A stretch of DNA of 33,545 nucleotides from the NCBI RefSeq assembly GCF_000155955.1, contig NZ_GG697142.2:1-33545 (forward strand). The letters run 5' to 3'. The position numbers and the translations under genes are program-made. This document shows, piece after piece, positions 1 through 7,169 of the stretch. Every line of letters starts with the position of its first letter. Within the stretch, counting starts at the first letter, position 1. This DNA comes from Mitsuokella multacida DSM 20544. Lineage in GTDB: Bacteria; Bacillota; Negativicutes; Selenomonadales; Selenomonadaceae. The notes under the pieces are model-generated. The model searched no databases, was not told the origin of the DNA, and was given only the letters and a program-made list of their open reading frames with translations.

Positions 1-16
1 TGTCGAGGGCTTAACT
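1..16 (+). rRNA. 23S rRNA, 3' end only (partial)
   Basis: The first bases (GTCGAGGGCTTAAC) match the conserved 3' terminus of Firmicute 23S rRNA, and a 5S gene follows at the normal distance. Only the last bases of the gene lie in the window, so the exact mature end is uncertain. The spacer to the 5S gene contains a 7-bp stem (59-65 with 72-78), plausibly an rRNA processing stem. Confidence 0.6.
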
Positions 17-85
17 AGAGAACTGAAATGTTCGCAAAGTAGTTTCTTCTGTATAGTTTTGAATGTGCAAGCATTCAATAGAATA

Positions 86-200
86 TCCGGTGATGATGCC
101 TGAATGGTTCCACCTGTTCCCATACCGAACACAGTAGTTAAGCATTCAGAGGCCGAAAGTACTTGTCTGGAGACGGACTGGGAGGATAGGAAGTTGCCGG
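86..200 (+). rRNA. rrf: 5S ribosomal RNA
   Basis: About 115 nt with terminal complementarity (TCCGGT... and ...TTGCCGG) and the conserved 5S core around CCCATACCGAACACAG and GGCCGAAAGTA. It lies directly after the 23S 3' end and before a strong intrinsic terminator, the usual 23S-5S order of a bacterial rRNA operon. The ends are judged from the helix I pairing, so they may be off by a base or two. Confidence 0.93.
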
Positions 201-210
201 TTAAGCAAGG

Positions 211-235
211 GCTCCGCTGAGGCGGAGCTTTTTTT
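211..235 (+). terminator. Intrinsic terminator of the rRNA operon
   Basis: Stem GCTCCGC (211-217) pairs with GCGGAGC (222-228) over a 4-nt loop and is followed by seven T residues. Confidence 0.9.
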
Positions 236-291
236 ACTATATCGTTCGATATTTTTTCGGAAATTATTCTGGGAAATTCTCGAATTGATGC

Positions 292-320
292 TTGACAGCT
301 CGGTGGAACATCTGTATAAT
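292..320 (+). promoter_or_regulatory. Consensus sigma-70 promoter for the tRNA cluster
   Basis: TTGACA (292-297) and TATAAT (315-320) are separated by exactly 17 bp, a perfect match to the housekeeping consensus. It lies after the 5S terminator and about 70 bp before tRNA-Lys, so the tRNAs have their own strong promoter separate from the rRNA operon. The remainder of the 236-388 gap shows nothing else. Confidence 0.9.
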
Positions 321-388
321 TATATCCTGTGAGTGACACATTAGGATATCTACTTTAATTGCAGCAGTGAATTTCGACGCTCACGTTT

Positions 389-464
389 GGTTCACTAGCT
401 CAGTTGGCAGAGCACCTGACTTTTAATCAGGGTGTCCCGGGTTCGAATCCCGGGTGAGCCACCA
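389..464 (+). tRNA. tRNA-Lys (anticodon TTT)
   Basis: 76 nt including an encoded CCA. The acceptor stem GGTTCAC pairs with GTGAGCC. The anticodon stem CCTGA/TCAGG (from 415) encloses loop CTTTTAA with anticodon TTT at 422-424. The T-arm GGGTTCGAATCCC is canonical. First gene of a three-tRNA transcript. Confidence 0.97.
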
Positions 465-493
465 ATTATTGATGAGAGTCCAAATAATATTAT

Positions 494-570
494 GGCCCGG
501 TAGTTTAGTTGGTTAGAATGCCGCCCTGTCACGGCGGAGGTCATGGGTTCAAGTCCCATTCGGGTCGCCA
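494..570 (+). tRNA. tRNA-Asp (anticodon GTC)
   Basis: 77 nt with encoded CCA. The acceptor GGCCCGG pairs with TCGGGTC including two G-U pairs. The anticodon stem CCGCC/GGCGG encloses loop CTGTCAC with GTC at 528-530. Second gene of the tRNA transcript, 29 nt after tRNA-Lys. Confidence 0.97.
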
Positions 571-574
571 TCTT

Positions 575-650
575 GCCTCGGTAGCTCAGTCGGTAGAGCA
601 GGGGACTGAAAATCCCCGTGTCAGTGGTTCGATTCCGCTCTGAGGCACCA
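575..650 (+). tRNA. tRNA-Phe (anticodon GAA)
   Basis: 76 nt with encoded CCA. The anticodon stem GGGGA/TCCCC encloses loop CTGAAAA with GAA at 608-610. It sits only 4 nt after tRNA-Asp and directly before a terminator, so it is the last gene of the transcript. Confidence 0.97.
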
Positions 651-661
651 CTTGACATCAT

Positions 662-683
662 GCCCGCATTGCGGGCTTTTTTT
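662..683 (+). terminator. Intrinsic terminator of the tRNA cluster
   Basis: GCCCGC (662-667) pairs with GCGGGC (671-676) over an ATT loop, followed by seven T residues. No clear promoter is visible between here and the next gene at 720, which may rely on read-through. Confidence 0.88.
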
Positions 684-719
684 GTATCATGATTTTTGTA
701 GGATAGCAGGAGGTATGCA

Positions 720-1298
720 ATGGAGGCGTTTCTCGCGTCGTTCCTCGTGGTCTTTCTCGCAGAGCTCGGAGATAAGACACAGTTCATCGTCATGGCGTTC
801 ACGGCCAAATACCGCTGGCAGTCGGTGTTTGCTGGCATGACACTCGGCATCTTCGTCGTTCACTCGCTGGCGGTCGCGGTGGGTTCGCTGGCAGGACAGC
901 TGATCCCCGTTCATCTCATGACCGTCATCGCTTCATGTCTGTTCATCGGCTTTGGCATCTGGACGCTGCGCGGTGACGATGAGGAAGAAGAGGAAGCAGC
1001 GGCAACGTCGCGCTTCGGCCCGCTGCTGACGGTCGCCATGACCTTCATCGTCGGCGAGATGGGCGATAAGACGCAGTTCGCGGCGATGGCCATGGCCGCA
1101 CAGTATGAATCGTGGTTCATGGTCCTCGCGGGCGCTGTCGTCGGCATGGTGCTTGCCGACAGCCTCGGCATCCTGGCGGGAGCCTTCTTACACCGCAAAC
1201 TGCCGGCCAAGAAGATGCGCTACCTGTCGGCTGGCATCTTCCTGTTCTTCGGTGTGGTGGGCCTGCTGCAGAGCGCGTTCCAGGGCGTGTTTGCGTGA
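720..1298 (+). CDS. GDT1/UPF0016 family cation (probably Mn2+) exporter
   Basis: 192-aa membrane protein with the two-repeat architecture of the GDT1/TMEM165 (UPF0016) family. Each half carries the hallmark E-x-G-D-K-T motif: ELGDKTQF at residues 15-22 and EMGDKTQF at 113-120. Each half has about three hydrophobic helices, and the halves are joined by a very acidic cytosolic linker (residues 86-92). Characterised bacterial relatives export manganese and eukaryotic ones exchange Mn2+/Ca2+ for protons, so Mn2+ efflux at the inner membrane is the likely role; the substrate is inferred from the family. The ATG at 720 has an AGGAGG (708-713) 6 nt upstream. There is no yybP-ykoY-like manganese riboswitch in the short 36-nt gap after the tRNA terminator. 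Confidence 0.88.
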   Translation: MEAFLASFLVVFLAELGDKTQFIVMAFTAKYRWQSVFAGMTLGIFVVHSLAVAVGSLAGQLIPVHLMTVIASCLFIGFGIWTLRGDDEEEEEAAATSRFGPLLTVAMTFIVGEMGDKTQFAAMAMAAQYESWFMVLAGAVVGMVLADSLGILAGAFLHRKLPAKKMRYLSAGIFLFFGVVGLLQSAFQGVFA

Positions 1299-1307
1299 CC
1301 GTTTTCC

Positions 1308-1335
1308 TTGTATTTTCCAGATTGTGATGTATAAT
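1308..1335 (+). promoter_or_regulatory. Putative promoter of the DedA gene
   Basis: TTGTAT (1308-1313) and TATAAT (1330-1335) with a 16-bp spacer, about 45 bp upstream of the DedA start codon. Confidence 0.6.
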
Positions 1336-1381
1336 GGGTGTAGTTTGAGATATCGATAAAGAGAAAGGAAGACTTGCAAAC

Positions 1382-2005
1382 ATGGAACAGTTTTCGACGA
1401 TGTTCTTGGAGTTCATTGCCTCGTGGGGGTACTTCGCGATCGCCATCCTCATGGCTGCGGAGAATGCCTGCATCCCGATTCCCAGTGAGCTCATCCTCGG
1501 CTTTGCGGGTTATCTGATCTTTTCGGGGCAGCTGACCTTTGCAGGCGCCCTGACGGCGGGTATGGTCGGCGGCATGGCCGGTTCGATCTTTGCCTACCTC
1601 GTCGGCCATCGCGGCGGGCGCAGCTTTGTCGACCGCTATGGCCATTACTTCTTCATCAAGAAGTCGCATGTCGATGTGGCGCAGAACTGGTTCGACAAGT
1701 ACGGCCTCAAGGCCGTGTTCTTCAGCCGCATGCTGCCGGTCGTGCGCACGTTCATCTCGCTGCCGGCTGGCTTTGCCCATGTCGACATGAAGAAATTCCT
1801 CGTGCTGACGTTTGCCGGTGCACTGCCCTGGACGGCGCTGATTCTCTACGCCGGCATGATGCTCGGCGAGAGCTGGAAGATTCTGACGCAGATCGGCCAT
1901 GAGGCGAGCATCGCCTTCGTCGTGGTCGCCGCAGTCGTCATCGCGGTGCTCTACGTACGCCATAAGCGCAAAAAAAACGCGCAGGAAAGCATTGACGCGG
2001 AATAA
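1382..2005 (+). CDS. DedA family membrane protein (VTT domain)
   Basis: 207-aa protein of the DedA/VTT (SNARE-associated) family. The N-terminal segment contains the typical AENACIPIPSE pattern (about residues 22-32), followed by a G-rich central segment with F-x-R-x-(L/M)-P (FSRMLPVVRT, about 118-127) and the family's PAGFAHVDMKKF region. Four or five hydrophobic helices are apparent. DedA proteins act in membrane lipid and proton homeostasis, and several recycle undecaprenyl phosphate or phosphatidylethanolamine across the inner membrane; which substrate applies here cannot be read from the sequence. The C-terminal tail is basic (RHKRKKN) and cytosolic. ATG at 1382 has AAAGGA about 12 nt upstream, a rather long spacing. 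Confidence 0.88.
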   Translation: MEQFSTMFLEFIASWGYFAIAILMAAENACIPIPSELILGFAGYLIFSGQLTFAGALTAGMVGGMAGSIFAYLVGHRGGRSFVDRYGHYFFIKKSHVDVAQNWFDKYGLKAVFFSRMLPVVRTFISLPAGFAHVDMKKFLVLTFAGALPWTALILYAGMMLGESWKILTQIGHEASIAFVVVAAVVIAVLYVRHKRKKNAQESIDAE

Positions 2006-2015
2006 CGAGAAAACG

Positions 2016-2059
2016 AAAGCCGTCTCAGGATTCTCAGTGAATCTTGAGACGGCTTTTTT
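2016..2059. terminator. Bidirectional terminator between convergent genes
   Basis: An 18-bp inverted repeat (2016-2033 with 2039-2056, core GCCGTCTCA/TGAGACGGC) has an A-run on the left and six T residues on the right. It can therefore end both the DedA transcript (+) and the AEC transporter transcript (-). Confidence 0.9.
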
Positions 2060-2079
2060 GCTACCCAATGTCATTGCAG

Positions 2080-3033
2080 TCAGCGCAGAAGGAAGAAGAG
2101 CGCTGGGAAGAGGATGGGCAGGAAGAGGCCTGTCGTGATGACGAAGGAGGCGACGGCGAGGTCGGTCGTCAGGTGGTAGAGGCGCGAGGTCAGCACGGCA
2201 TTGATGGCCGTTGGGCAGAAGGAGCAGATCACGAGCGTGCCCTGCGTGACGGGCTCGTCGACGAAGAGGTAGATCAGCACGCCGAAGAGGACCGGCGTGA
2301 TCAGGAAGCGCAGGGCGGTCAGCGAGCGGACTCTGTGCGCGTAGCGGCGCACCTGCTGGAAGTCAATCAGGAAGCCGACGGGCAGCATGGCAATCCAGGC
2401 GGCGATGTGGACAAGCCCCTGGAAGACCGGTGCGAGGGCAGGCGGCCGCTCGATGCCGCAGGCGTTGAACAGGAGTCCTGCGGCCATGCCGATGAGGCTC
2501 AGCTGGTTGAGCGAGAAGAACATGTCACAGAAGCTGTGCAGCCGGTCGGTCTTGCGGACGGCATGCGTGTGCTTCATGTAGCAGTACTGGGCCATCGGGA
2601 AGATGACGAGCACGAGCAGGATGTTCTGGCACGTGCCGATGAGCTGCGTGTAGGCAAAGCCCTGCTCGTCGTAGAGGATGAAGGCGCAGACGCCGCCGAG
2701 CGTGCCGATGTTCGCGAGCATGGCGCTCGCGATGTAGGCGCCGCGGTCGAGCCAGCTCTTAAAATGGCGGGCGAAGGCGACGGTGCCGATGGCGCCCGGC
2801 ACAAGGATCAGCAGGAAGCCGAAGATCGGCACGGTCAGCAGGCTCCACGAGATCGGCAGGACCCAGAAGCTCAGCAGCGCGAGCACGGTGTAGATGCAGA
2901 CGACGTTGAAGCGGATGAGTTTGTTGATGGCCTCACCGGAGACGAGGTGCCGTTGGTGCAGGAAGTAACCGACGGCGAGCGGTGCGATGAGGTCGGTCAG
3001 CACGAAGATGAGGCGCAGGTTTGCAGTATCCAT
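2080..3033 (-). CDS. AEC family (auxin efflux carrier-like) transporter
   Basis: 317-aa polytopic membrane protein with about ten hydrophobic helices in two halves, matching the AEC/Mem_trans family. The region LANIGTLGGVCAF (about residues 105-117) corresponds to the conserved N-x-G-x-(L/M)-G helix break of AEC carriers. A second break, CSFCPTAINAVLTSRLY (about 266-282), resembles the family's second P-x-(S/A)-x-N-A motif. Bacterial AEC proteins carry malate and other organic anions; the substrate here is unknown. It is transcribed alone, convergent with DedA and divergent from the EamA transporter. The ATG (minus strand, 3033) is preceded by AGAGGTGA at a slightly long spacing, within a small GAGGT/ACCTC inverted repeat (3042-3052). 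Confidence 0.85.
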   Translation of the reverse strand: MDTANLRLIFVLTDLIAPLAVGYFLHQRHLVSGEAINKLIRFNVVCIYTVLALLSFWVLPISWSLLTVPIFGFLLILVPGAIGTVAFARHFKSWLDRGAYIASAMLANIGTLGGVCAFILYDEQGFAYTQLIGTCQNILLVLVIFPMAQYCYMKHTHAVRKTDRLHSFCDMFFSLNQLSLIGMAAGLLFNACGIERPPALAPVFQGLVHIAAWIAMLPVGFLIDFQQVRRYAHRVRSLTALRFLITPVLFGVLIYLFVDEPVTQGTLVICSFCPTAINAVLTSRLYHLTTDLAVASFVITTGLFLPILFPALFFLLR

Positions 3034-3119
3034 GATGTGATGAGGTCACCTCTTTCTGGGAATCCTATCTAAATAATATAGATGATAATCCCTGTTCATC
3101 GTATCACGTTTGCGAAGGG

Positions 3120-3147
3120 TTGTAAATCGAGCGGCTTGTGCTATAAT
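3120..3147 (+). promoter_or_regulatory. Putative promoter of the EamA transporter
   Basis: TTGTAA (3120-3125), 16-bp spacer and TATAAT (3142-3147) with an extended TGn (3139-3141). It lies in the 187-bp divergent gap between the AEC and EamA genes. A single YTGTAAA-type octamer overlaps the -35. Confidence 0.65.
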
Positions 3148-3220
3148 GAGTGCGATATCAGCTCGTTTCATATTGTATTTTTGCAGGACAATGGGGTCCT
3201 GAAGAGCAGGAGGGGATATT

Positions 3221-4147
3221 TTGCGCAATCTCGTCATCGGATCGTTTTTCTTATCTCTGGCGGGGAGCATCTGGGGAGGCATGTTCATCGCCGTGCGGCT
3301 CTCCATCTTCGTCATCCCGCCTGTGCCGCTCGTCTGGATGCGCTATGGCACGGCATTGCTGGCACTGATAATCCTGATGCTCATTACGCACTCCTCCTGG
3401 CACATCGACAAGAAGGACCGCAAGCTCCTCGTGCTCTCGGCGCTCTCGGGGCAGGTGCTCTCCATCGTGACGCAGGAGACGGGCACGATGATGACCTCTG
3501 CGCAGACGGGCTCGGTCATCACGGCAGCGACGCCGGCCTTCATGGTCGTTTTCGGCTACTTCCTGCTGCACGAGAAGCTCACGGCGGGGCGCATCGCCTC
3601 GGTCCTTCTAGCGACGATCGGCGTGCTCTTCGTCGTCTTTGACCCCGATAACTTCACGGTCAATCCCCTCGGCGGCGCCTCGCTCTTCGTGGCGGCCGTC
3701 ACCTGGGCCTTCATGTCGGTCCTCTTGAAGTTCCTCTCGAAGTACTCCGTCATCACGGTGACGTTCTACAGCGTGCTCATCGCCTTCCTGACCTTGACGC
3801 CGTATGGCCTCTACTGGCTGCTATCATCGGCGGACTACGCGGCGATGGCCTCGCCGTCCGTCTGGGGCTCGGTGCTCTACCTCGGCTTCATCTCGACGAC
3901 GGCTGGCTTCTGCCTCTGGAACAAGGGCCTCCTCTACATGGATGCTTCTCTTGCGGGGCTCTTCATGTTCTTCCAGCCGATTGTCGGGACGTTCCTCGGC
4001 TGGCTGCTGCTCGCAGAGCCCGTCACCCTCTATTTCTGGATCGGCTTCGCGCTCATTGCGGCCGGCGTCGTGCTCGCGCTGCGCGGTGGCAATACGACGG
4101 CTGCCGAGAAGCTCGCGCGCCATCACCGCGACTGCCTCGACCATTAA
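3221..4147 (+). CDS. DMT superfamily (EamA) transporter
   Basis: 308-aa protein with ten predicted helices in two EamA repeats (about residues 8-140 and 150-285). The first repeat shows the typical SIWGGMFIAVRL...PPVPLVWMRYG pattern, and the second ends in FFQPIVGTFLGWLLLAEPVT, a standard EamA signature. These carriers export or import amino acids and metabolites across the inner membrane; the substrate is not predictable here. Translation most likely starts at the TTG at 3221, placed 7 nt after AGGAGGGG (3208-3214); no in-frame ATG with a comparable site lies nearby. The gene ends seven bases before the rpsF promoter, with no terminator visible between. Confidence 0.87.
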   Translation: MRNLVIGSFFLSLAGSIWGGMFIAVRLSIFVIPPVPLVWMRYGTALLALIILMLITHSSWHIDKKDRKLLVLSALSGQVLSIVTQETGTMMTSAQTGSVITAATPAFMVVFGYFLLHEKLTAGRIASVLLATIGVLFVVFDPDNFTVNPLGGASLFVAAVTWAFMSVLLKFLSKYSVITVTFYSVLIAFLTLTPYGLYWLLSSADYAAMASPSVWGSVLYLGFISTTAGFCLWNKGLLYMDASLAGLFMFFQPIVGTFLGWLLLAEPVTLYFWIGFALIAAGVVLALRGGNTTAAEKLARHHRDCLDH

Positions 4148-4153
4148 TTATGC

Positions 4154-4182
4154 TTGCATTCGCTCGCCGTTCGTGGTATACT
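4154..4182 (+). promoter_or_regulatory. Promoter of the rpsF-ssb-rpsR operon
   Basis: TTGCAT (4154-4159), 17-bp spacer and TATACT (4177-4182) with an extended TGG just before the -10. Confidence 0.82.
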
Positions 4183-4189
4183 TGTTTAG

Positions 4190-4235
4190 TCGCTGAAAAG
4201 CGAAGATGTAACTCTGCTCCTCGTAGTAGGGGAGC
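4190..4235 (+). promoter_or_regulatory. Structured 5' leader of rpsF (possible S6:S18 autoregulatory element)
   Basis: Two hairpins can form between the transcription start and the ribosome binding site. The first is TCGCT-GAAA-AGCGA (4190-4203), with a GNRA tetraloop. The second is GCTCCTC/GGGGAGC (4216-4222 with 4229-4235), with a 6-nt loop. In many bacteria an mRNA element at this position binds the S6:S18 complex and represses the operon. I see the structure and position but cannot confirm the specific protein-binding motif. Confidence 0.4.
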
Positions 4236-4261
4236 CAAAGACCAAAGAGGGAGGTGATTTC

Positions 4262-4549
4262 GTGAGAAAGTACGAAGTCATATTTATCGTGAAACCGATG
4301 GAAGAGGATGCAACGAACGCTGTCATCGAGAAGTTCAGCAACCTGATCCAGAACAACGGTGGTACTATCGATAAAGAAGATCGCTGGGGCAAGAAGCGTC
4401 TTGCTTATGAGATCAAGGACTGCACGGAAGGTTACTACTGCCTGTTCAACGTTACGTGTGAGCCGGCATGCGTTGCTGAGTGCGACCGTGTCATGAAGAT
4501 TACGGACGAGCTCCTCAAGCACATGATCGTCAAGTCCGACGAAGAGTGA
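4262..4549 (+). CDS. rpsF: 30S ribosomal protein S6
   Basis: 95 aa, the usual S6 length, with the conserved start RKYEVIFIVKP, the central region GGTIDKEDRWGKKRLAYEI and the Y-C-L-F-N strand. S6 binds 16S rRNA of the small subunit platform together with S18, encoded two genes downstream. The GTG start at 4262 follows AGGGAGGTG by a normal distance. First gene of the rpsF-ssb-rpsR operon. Confidence 0.96.
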   Translation: MRKYEVIFIVKPMEEDATNAVIEKFSNLIQNNGGTIDKEDRWGKKRLAYEIKDCTEGYYCLFNVTCEPACVAECDRVMKITDELLKHMIVKSDEE

Positions 4550-4614
4550 GCGAGAGACTTGTAAAAGTTCTTTAAGATGTACTACACCATATGGGTGTCA
4601 GGGAGGCATACCTC

Positions 4615-5076
4615 ATGAACAAGGCAATACTGATTGGACGTCTGACTCGTGATCCTGAGGTCCGCTATACGCAGTCTGGTGTGGCTGTATGCACCTTCAC
4701 ACTGGCTGTTGACCGTCGTTTTGCTCGCAGAGATGCGAATGACGGCCAGCCGACGGCGGATTTCATTCCTATCGTGGCATGGCGCAAGCTTGCTGAGATC
4801 TGTGGTAATAACCTGATCAAGGGCCGCCGCATCTCGGTGGAGGGCCGCATCCAGGTCAGGAGCTACGAGGCACAGGACGGTTCGAAGCGTTATGTGACGG
4901 AAATCGTAGCCGATGAGATTGAGTTCCTCGATTCGAGAAGCTCGGTCCAGCACGAAGGTGGTTTCGGTGCTGGTGCTGGTGCTGGTGCTCCGGCGCCGCA
5001 GCCGCAGCCGCAGTCGAAGCCGGCGGATGCAGGTTCTTTTGGCCCGTCTATCCCTGATGAAGAAATCCCATTTTAA
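4615..5076 (+). CDS. ssb: Single-stranded DNA-binding protein
   Basis: 153 aa. The N-terminal OB fold (about residues 1-105) has the standard MNKAILIGRLTRDPEVRYT opening and the W-R-K-L-A-E region. A flexible linker follows, made of Gly-Ala and Pro-Gln repeats, and the protein ends in the acidic tip PDEEIPF that recruits replication and repair partners. It protects ssDNA during replication. I choose ATG 4615 because GGGAGG (4601-4606) lies 8 nt upstream and the family begins at this Met; an in-frame ATG at 4591 would add eight residues without support. Co-transcription between rpsF and rpsR is the classical Firmicute arrangement. Confidence 0.95.
   Translation: MNKAILIGRLTRDPEVRYTQSGVAVCTFTLAVDRRFARRDANDGQPTADFIPIVAWRKLAEICGNNLIKGRRISVEGRIQVRSYEAQDGSKRYVTEIVADEIEFLDSRSSVQHEGGFGAGAGAGAPAPQPQPQSKPADAGSFGPSIPDEEIPF
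4966..4989 (+). repeat. Hexanucleotide repeat (GGTGCT x4) in the ssb linker
   Basis: Four perfect in-frame copies of GGTGCT encode Gly-Ala pairs and are followed by CCGCAG repeats coding Pro-Gln. Slippage would change the linker length by two residues per unit without breaking the frame. Confidence 0.85.
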
Positions 5077-5097
5077 GACTGGAGGGGAATTACTTTG

Positions 5098-5328
5098 ATG
5101 AGACGTGACAGAGGCAGAAGACCTCGTAGAAAGGTCTGCTCGTTCTGCGTAGACAAGGTCGATCATATCGACTATAAAGACGTTGCAAAACTGCGCCGCT
5201 TCGTTACGGAGCGCGGCAAGATTTTACCGCGTCGTATCTCCGGCAACTGCGCTAAGCATCAGCGTCAGGTGACGGTCGCAATCAAACGCGCACGCAATAT
5301 CGCACTGCTGCCGTTTACTGCAGAATAA
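5098..5328 (+). CDS. rpsR: 30S ribosomal protein S18
   Basis: 76 aa with the S18 hallmarks: basic N-terminus, [11 protein letters not shown], the G-K-I-L-P-R-R segment and the K-R-A-R-x-I-A-L-L-P-F ending. It carries C-S-F-C near the N-terminus and G-N-C-A-K-H later, which fits the zinc-binding C+ paralogue form of S18. ATG 5098 is preferred over the adjoining TTG 5095. The Shine-Dalgarno GGAGGGG spans 5081-5087. Last gene of the operon. Confidence 0.95.
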   Translation: MRRDRGRRPRRKVCSFCVDKVDHIDYKDVAKLRRFVTERGKILPRRISGNCAKHQRQVTVAIKRARNIALLPFTAE

Positions 5329-5335
5329 CGATGAC

Positions 5336-5367
5336 AAAGTGCTGTACTTCGGTACAGCGCTTTTTTT
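5336..5367 (+). terminator. Intrinsic terminator of the rpsF-ssb-rpsR operon
   Basis: A 9-bp stem (5339-5347 with 5352-5360, one G-U pair) closes on a UUCG tetraloop and is followed by seven T residues. Confidence 0.93.
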
Positions 5368-5433
5368 ATGTTTTCATGTTTTCTTAGATGATTGGATGGA
5401 TGGTTAGATGATGGAATCGAAAGGGGGAGCATC

Positions 5434-6993
5434 ATGCACAGGCGCATCGAGAGTGCCATGACCATGATGACGGACCCGCGTCATTTCAAGCTGCGCCTCT
5501 TCATTGAGGGCAATATCATCGGTGTGGCGACCGGCATGGTCATCGCACTGTTCCGCTACCTGCTCGAGCTCTCAGAGGAGTACCTGCCCGTGCTCTACCG
5601 CTGGCTGCCAGAGCACATCGTCTGGATACCGATCTGGTTCCTCGCGCTCTTCCTTTGCAGCTGGATCCTCTATCGCATCGTGAGCAAGGACGGCATGACG
5701 TCTGGTTCGGGCATCCCGCAGATCAAAGGCATCCTGCTCGGCGAGATGGACATGAACTGGGCGCGCGTCCTCGTGCTGAAGTTCACGGGTGCGGTGCTCG
5801 GCATCGGCGCGGGCATGTCGCTCGGCCGCGAGGGCCCGAGCGTCCAGCTCGGTGCCTGCCTCGGACAGGGGCTCGGCCGCCTCACGCATCGCTCGTATGC
5901 GGAGAGCCACTACCTGCTGACGGCCGGCGCGGGCGCGGGCCTTGCGGCGGCCTTCAACGCGCCGCTCGCCGGCGTGATCTTCTGCCTGGAGGAGCTCACG
6001 AAGAACTTCTCGGCTTTCGTGCTCATGGGGGCCATCTCGGCAGCCGTCACGGCGACGACGGTCACGCAGTACTTCTTCGGCATGCAGCCCGTCTTCCACA
6101 TGGGCGTCGTGCCGGTCATCGACACAGGCGACATGTACTTTCTGCTCATCCTGCTCGGCGCATTTGTCGGCCTCCTGGGCCTCGCGTTCAACCCGATGCT
6201 CACGCGCTCGCAGGACTTCTACAAGAAGGTGCCCGCGCGCTGGCGGCCGGTCGTGCCGCTCTTCTGCGCTGGTGTCCTCGGCTTCGTGCTGCCGCAGGTC
6301 CTCGGCGGCGGCAGCCGCCTCGTCGACTCGCTCGTCGTGACGGACTACACGCTCGCGTTCCTCGTCCTGCTGCTCGCCGCGAAATTCCTCTTCACGATGG
6401 TCTGCTTCGGCTCGGGCGTGCCCGGCGGCATCTTCCTGCCCATGCTCGTGCTCGGCTCAGTCGGCGGCGCTGTCTTTGCCAAGGTCGCGATCTTCTTTCA
6501 GTGGATGCCGGAGCTCTTTGCCGTCAACTGCATCGTCTTCGGCATGGCTGCCTACTTCTCGGCCGTCGTCAAGTCGCCGATCACGGGCAGCATCCTGATC
6601 ATGGAGATGACGGGCTCCTTTGAGCACATGCTCGCGCTGATCATCGTCTCGATGACGGCCTACCTCGTCGCGGACCTCACGGGCGGCGCGCCCGTCTACG
6701 ACATGCTGCTCGCGCGCAGCCTGGCCGTGCGCAAGAAGATCGCGAGCCGCATCCGCCATCGGCGCATCCTCCTGGAGCTGTCGGTCGGCGTGAAGTCGGC
6801 TCTCGACGGCAAGACGCCTGCCGATGCGCTCTGGCCGTCGGGCTGCGTCCTCGTCAATGTGCGCCGCGGGCCGCATGAGCTTGCGCCGCGCGATGACCTT
6901 GTACTGCAGGCGGGCGATGCGCTCTTCGTGCTGACGGATGCCGACGATACGGCAGCCCTGCAGGCGCTCGCCGCGGAGCATCCGGATCAATAG
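5434..6993 (+). CDS. ClC family Cl-/H+ antiporter with C-terminal RCK_C (TrkA_C-like) domain
   Basis: 519 aa from ATG 5434. The ClC core (about residues 15-430) contains all three selectivity-filter motifs: GSGIPQ (91-96), GREGPSVQ (131-138, gating Glu E133) and GSGVPGGIFLP (326-336). E187 in LEEL aligns with the internal proton glutamate of E. coli ClcA, so a proton-coupled antiporter is more likely than a channel. The serine in GSGIP argues for chloride rather than the fluoride-specific branch. About 75 C-terminal residues resemble a TrkA_C/RCK_C regulatory domain rather than CBS domains. I place the start at 5434 because AAGGGGG (5421-5427) lies just upstream; the longer reading from 5392 would add 14 unconserved residues from a GATG-rich stretch. 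No terminator is evident in 6994-7084. Confidence 0.92.
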   Translation: MHRRIESAMTMMTDPRHFKLRLFIEGNIIGVATGMVIALFRYLLELSEEYLPVLYRWLPEHIVWIPIWFLALFLCSWILYRIVSKDGMTSGSGIPQIKGILLGEMDMNWARVLVLKFTGAVLGIGAGMSLGREGPSVQLGACLGQGLGRLTHRSYAESHYLLTAGAGAGLAAAFNAPLAGVIFCLEELTKNFSAFVLMGAISAAVTATTVTQYFFGMQPVFHMGVVPVIDTGDMYFLLILLGAFVGLLGLAFNPMLTRSQDFYKKVPARWRPVVPLFCAGVLGFVLPQVLGGGSRLVDSLVVTDYTLAFLVLLLAAKFLFTMVCFGSGVPGGIFLPMLVLGSVGGAVFAKVAIFFQWMPELFAVNCIVFGMAAYFSAVVKSPITGSILIMEMTGSFEHMLALIIVSMTAYLVADLTGGAPVYDMLLARSLAVRKKIASRIRHRRILLELSVGVKSALDGKTPADALWPSGCVLVNVRRGPHELAPRDDLVLQAGDALFVLTDADDTAALQALAAEHPDQ

Positions 6994-7084
6994 CTCGTTC
7001 GTCAGGGATAGTGCACAGAATCGGCAAAATCCTGCTCATTCGCACGCATTATCAGAGGATATGAGAGATTCTTTGCAGAAAGGC

Positions 7085-7123
7085 TTGATAATTTTTCTCT
7101 TATCTAGTACAATAATCGTACAA
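7085..7123 (+). promoter_or_regulatory. Promoter and candidate operator of the DeoR-family gene
   Basis: TTGATA (7085-7090) and TACAAT (7108-7113) are spaced by 17 bp. A direct repeat GTACAA occurs at 7107-7112 and 7118-7123, 11 bp apart (one helical turn) and overlapping the -10. It is a plausible autoregulatory operator for the DeoR protein encoded immediately downstream. The preceding 6994-7084 shows nothing else. Confidence 0.6.
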
Positions 7124-7169
7124 CAAGAGCAAACAATAAATGCGAATTGGTTTCATAGGAGTGAGCAAT

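Noticed and set aside
651-719. Possible yybP-ykoY manganese riboswitch before the GDT1-like gene
   Set aside because: Only 36 nt separate the tRNA terminator from the start codon, too short for this element, and its conserved loops are not present.
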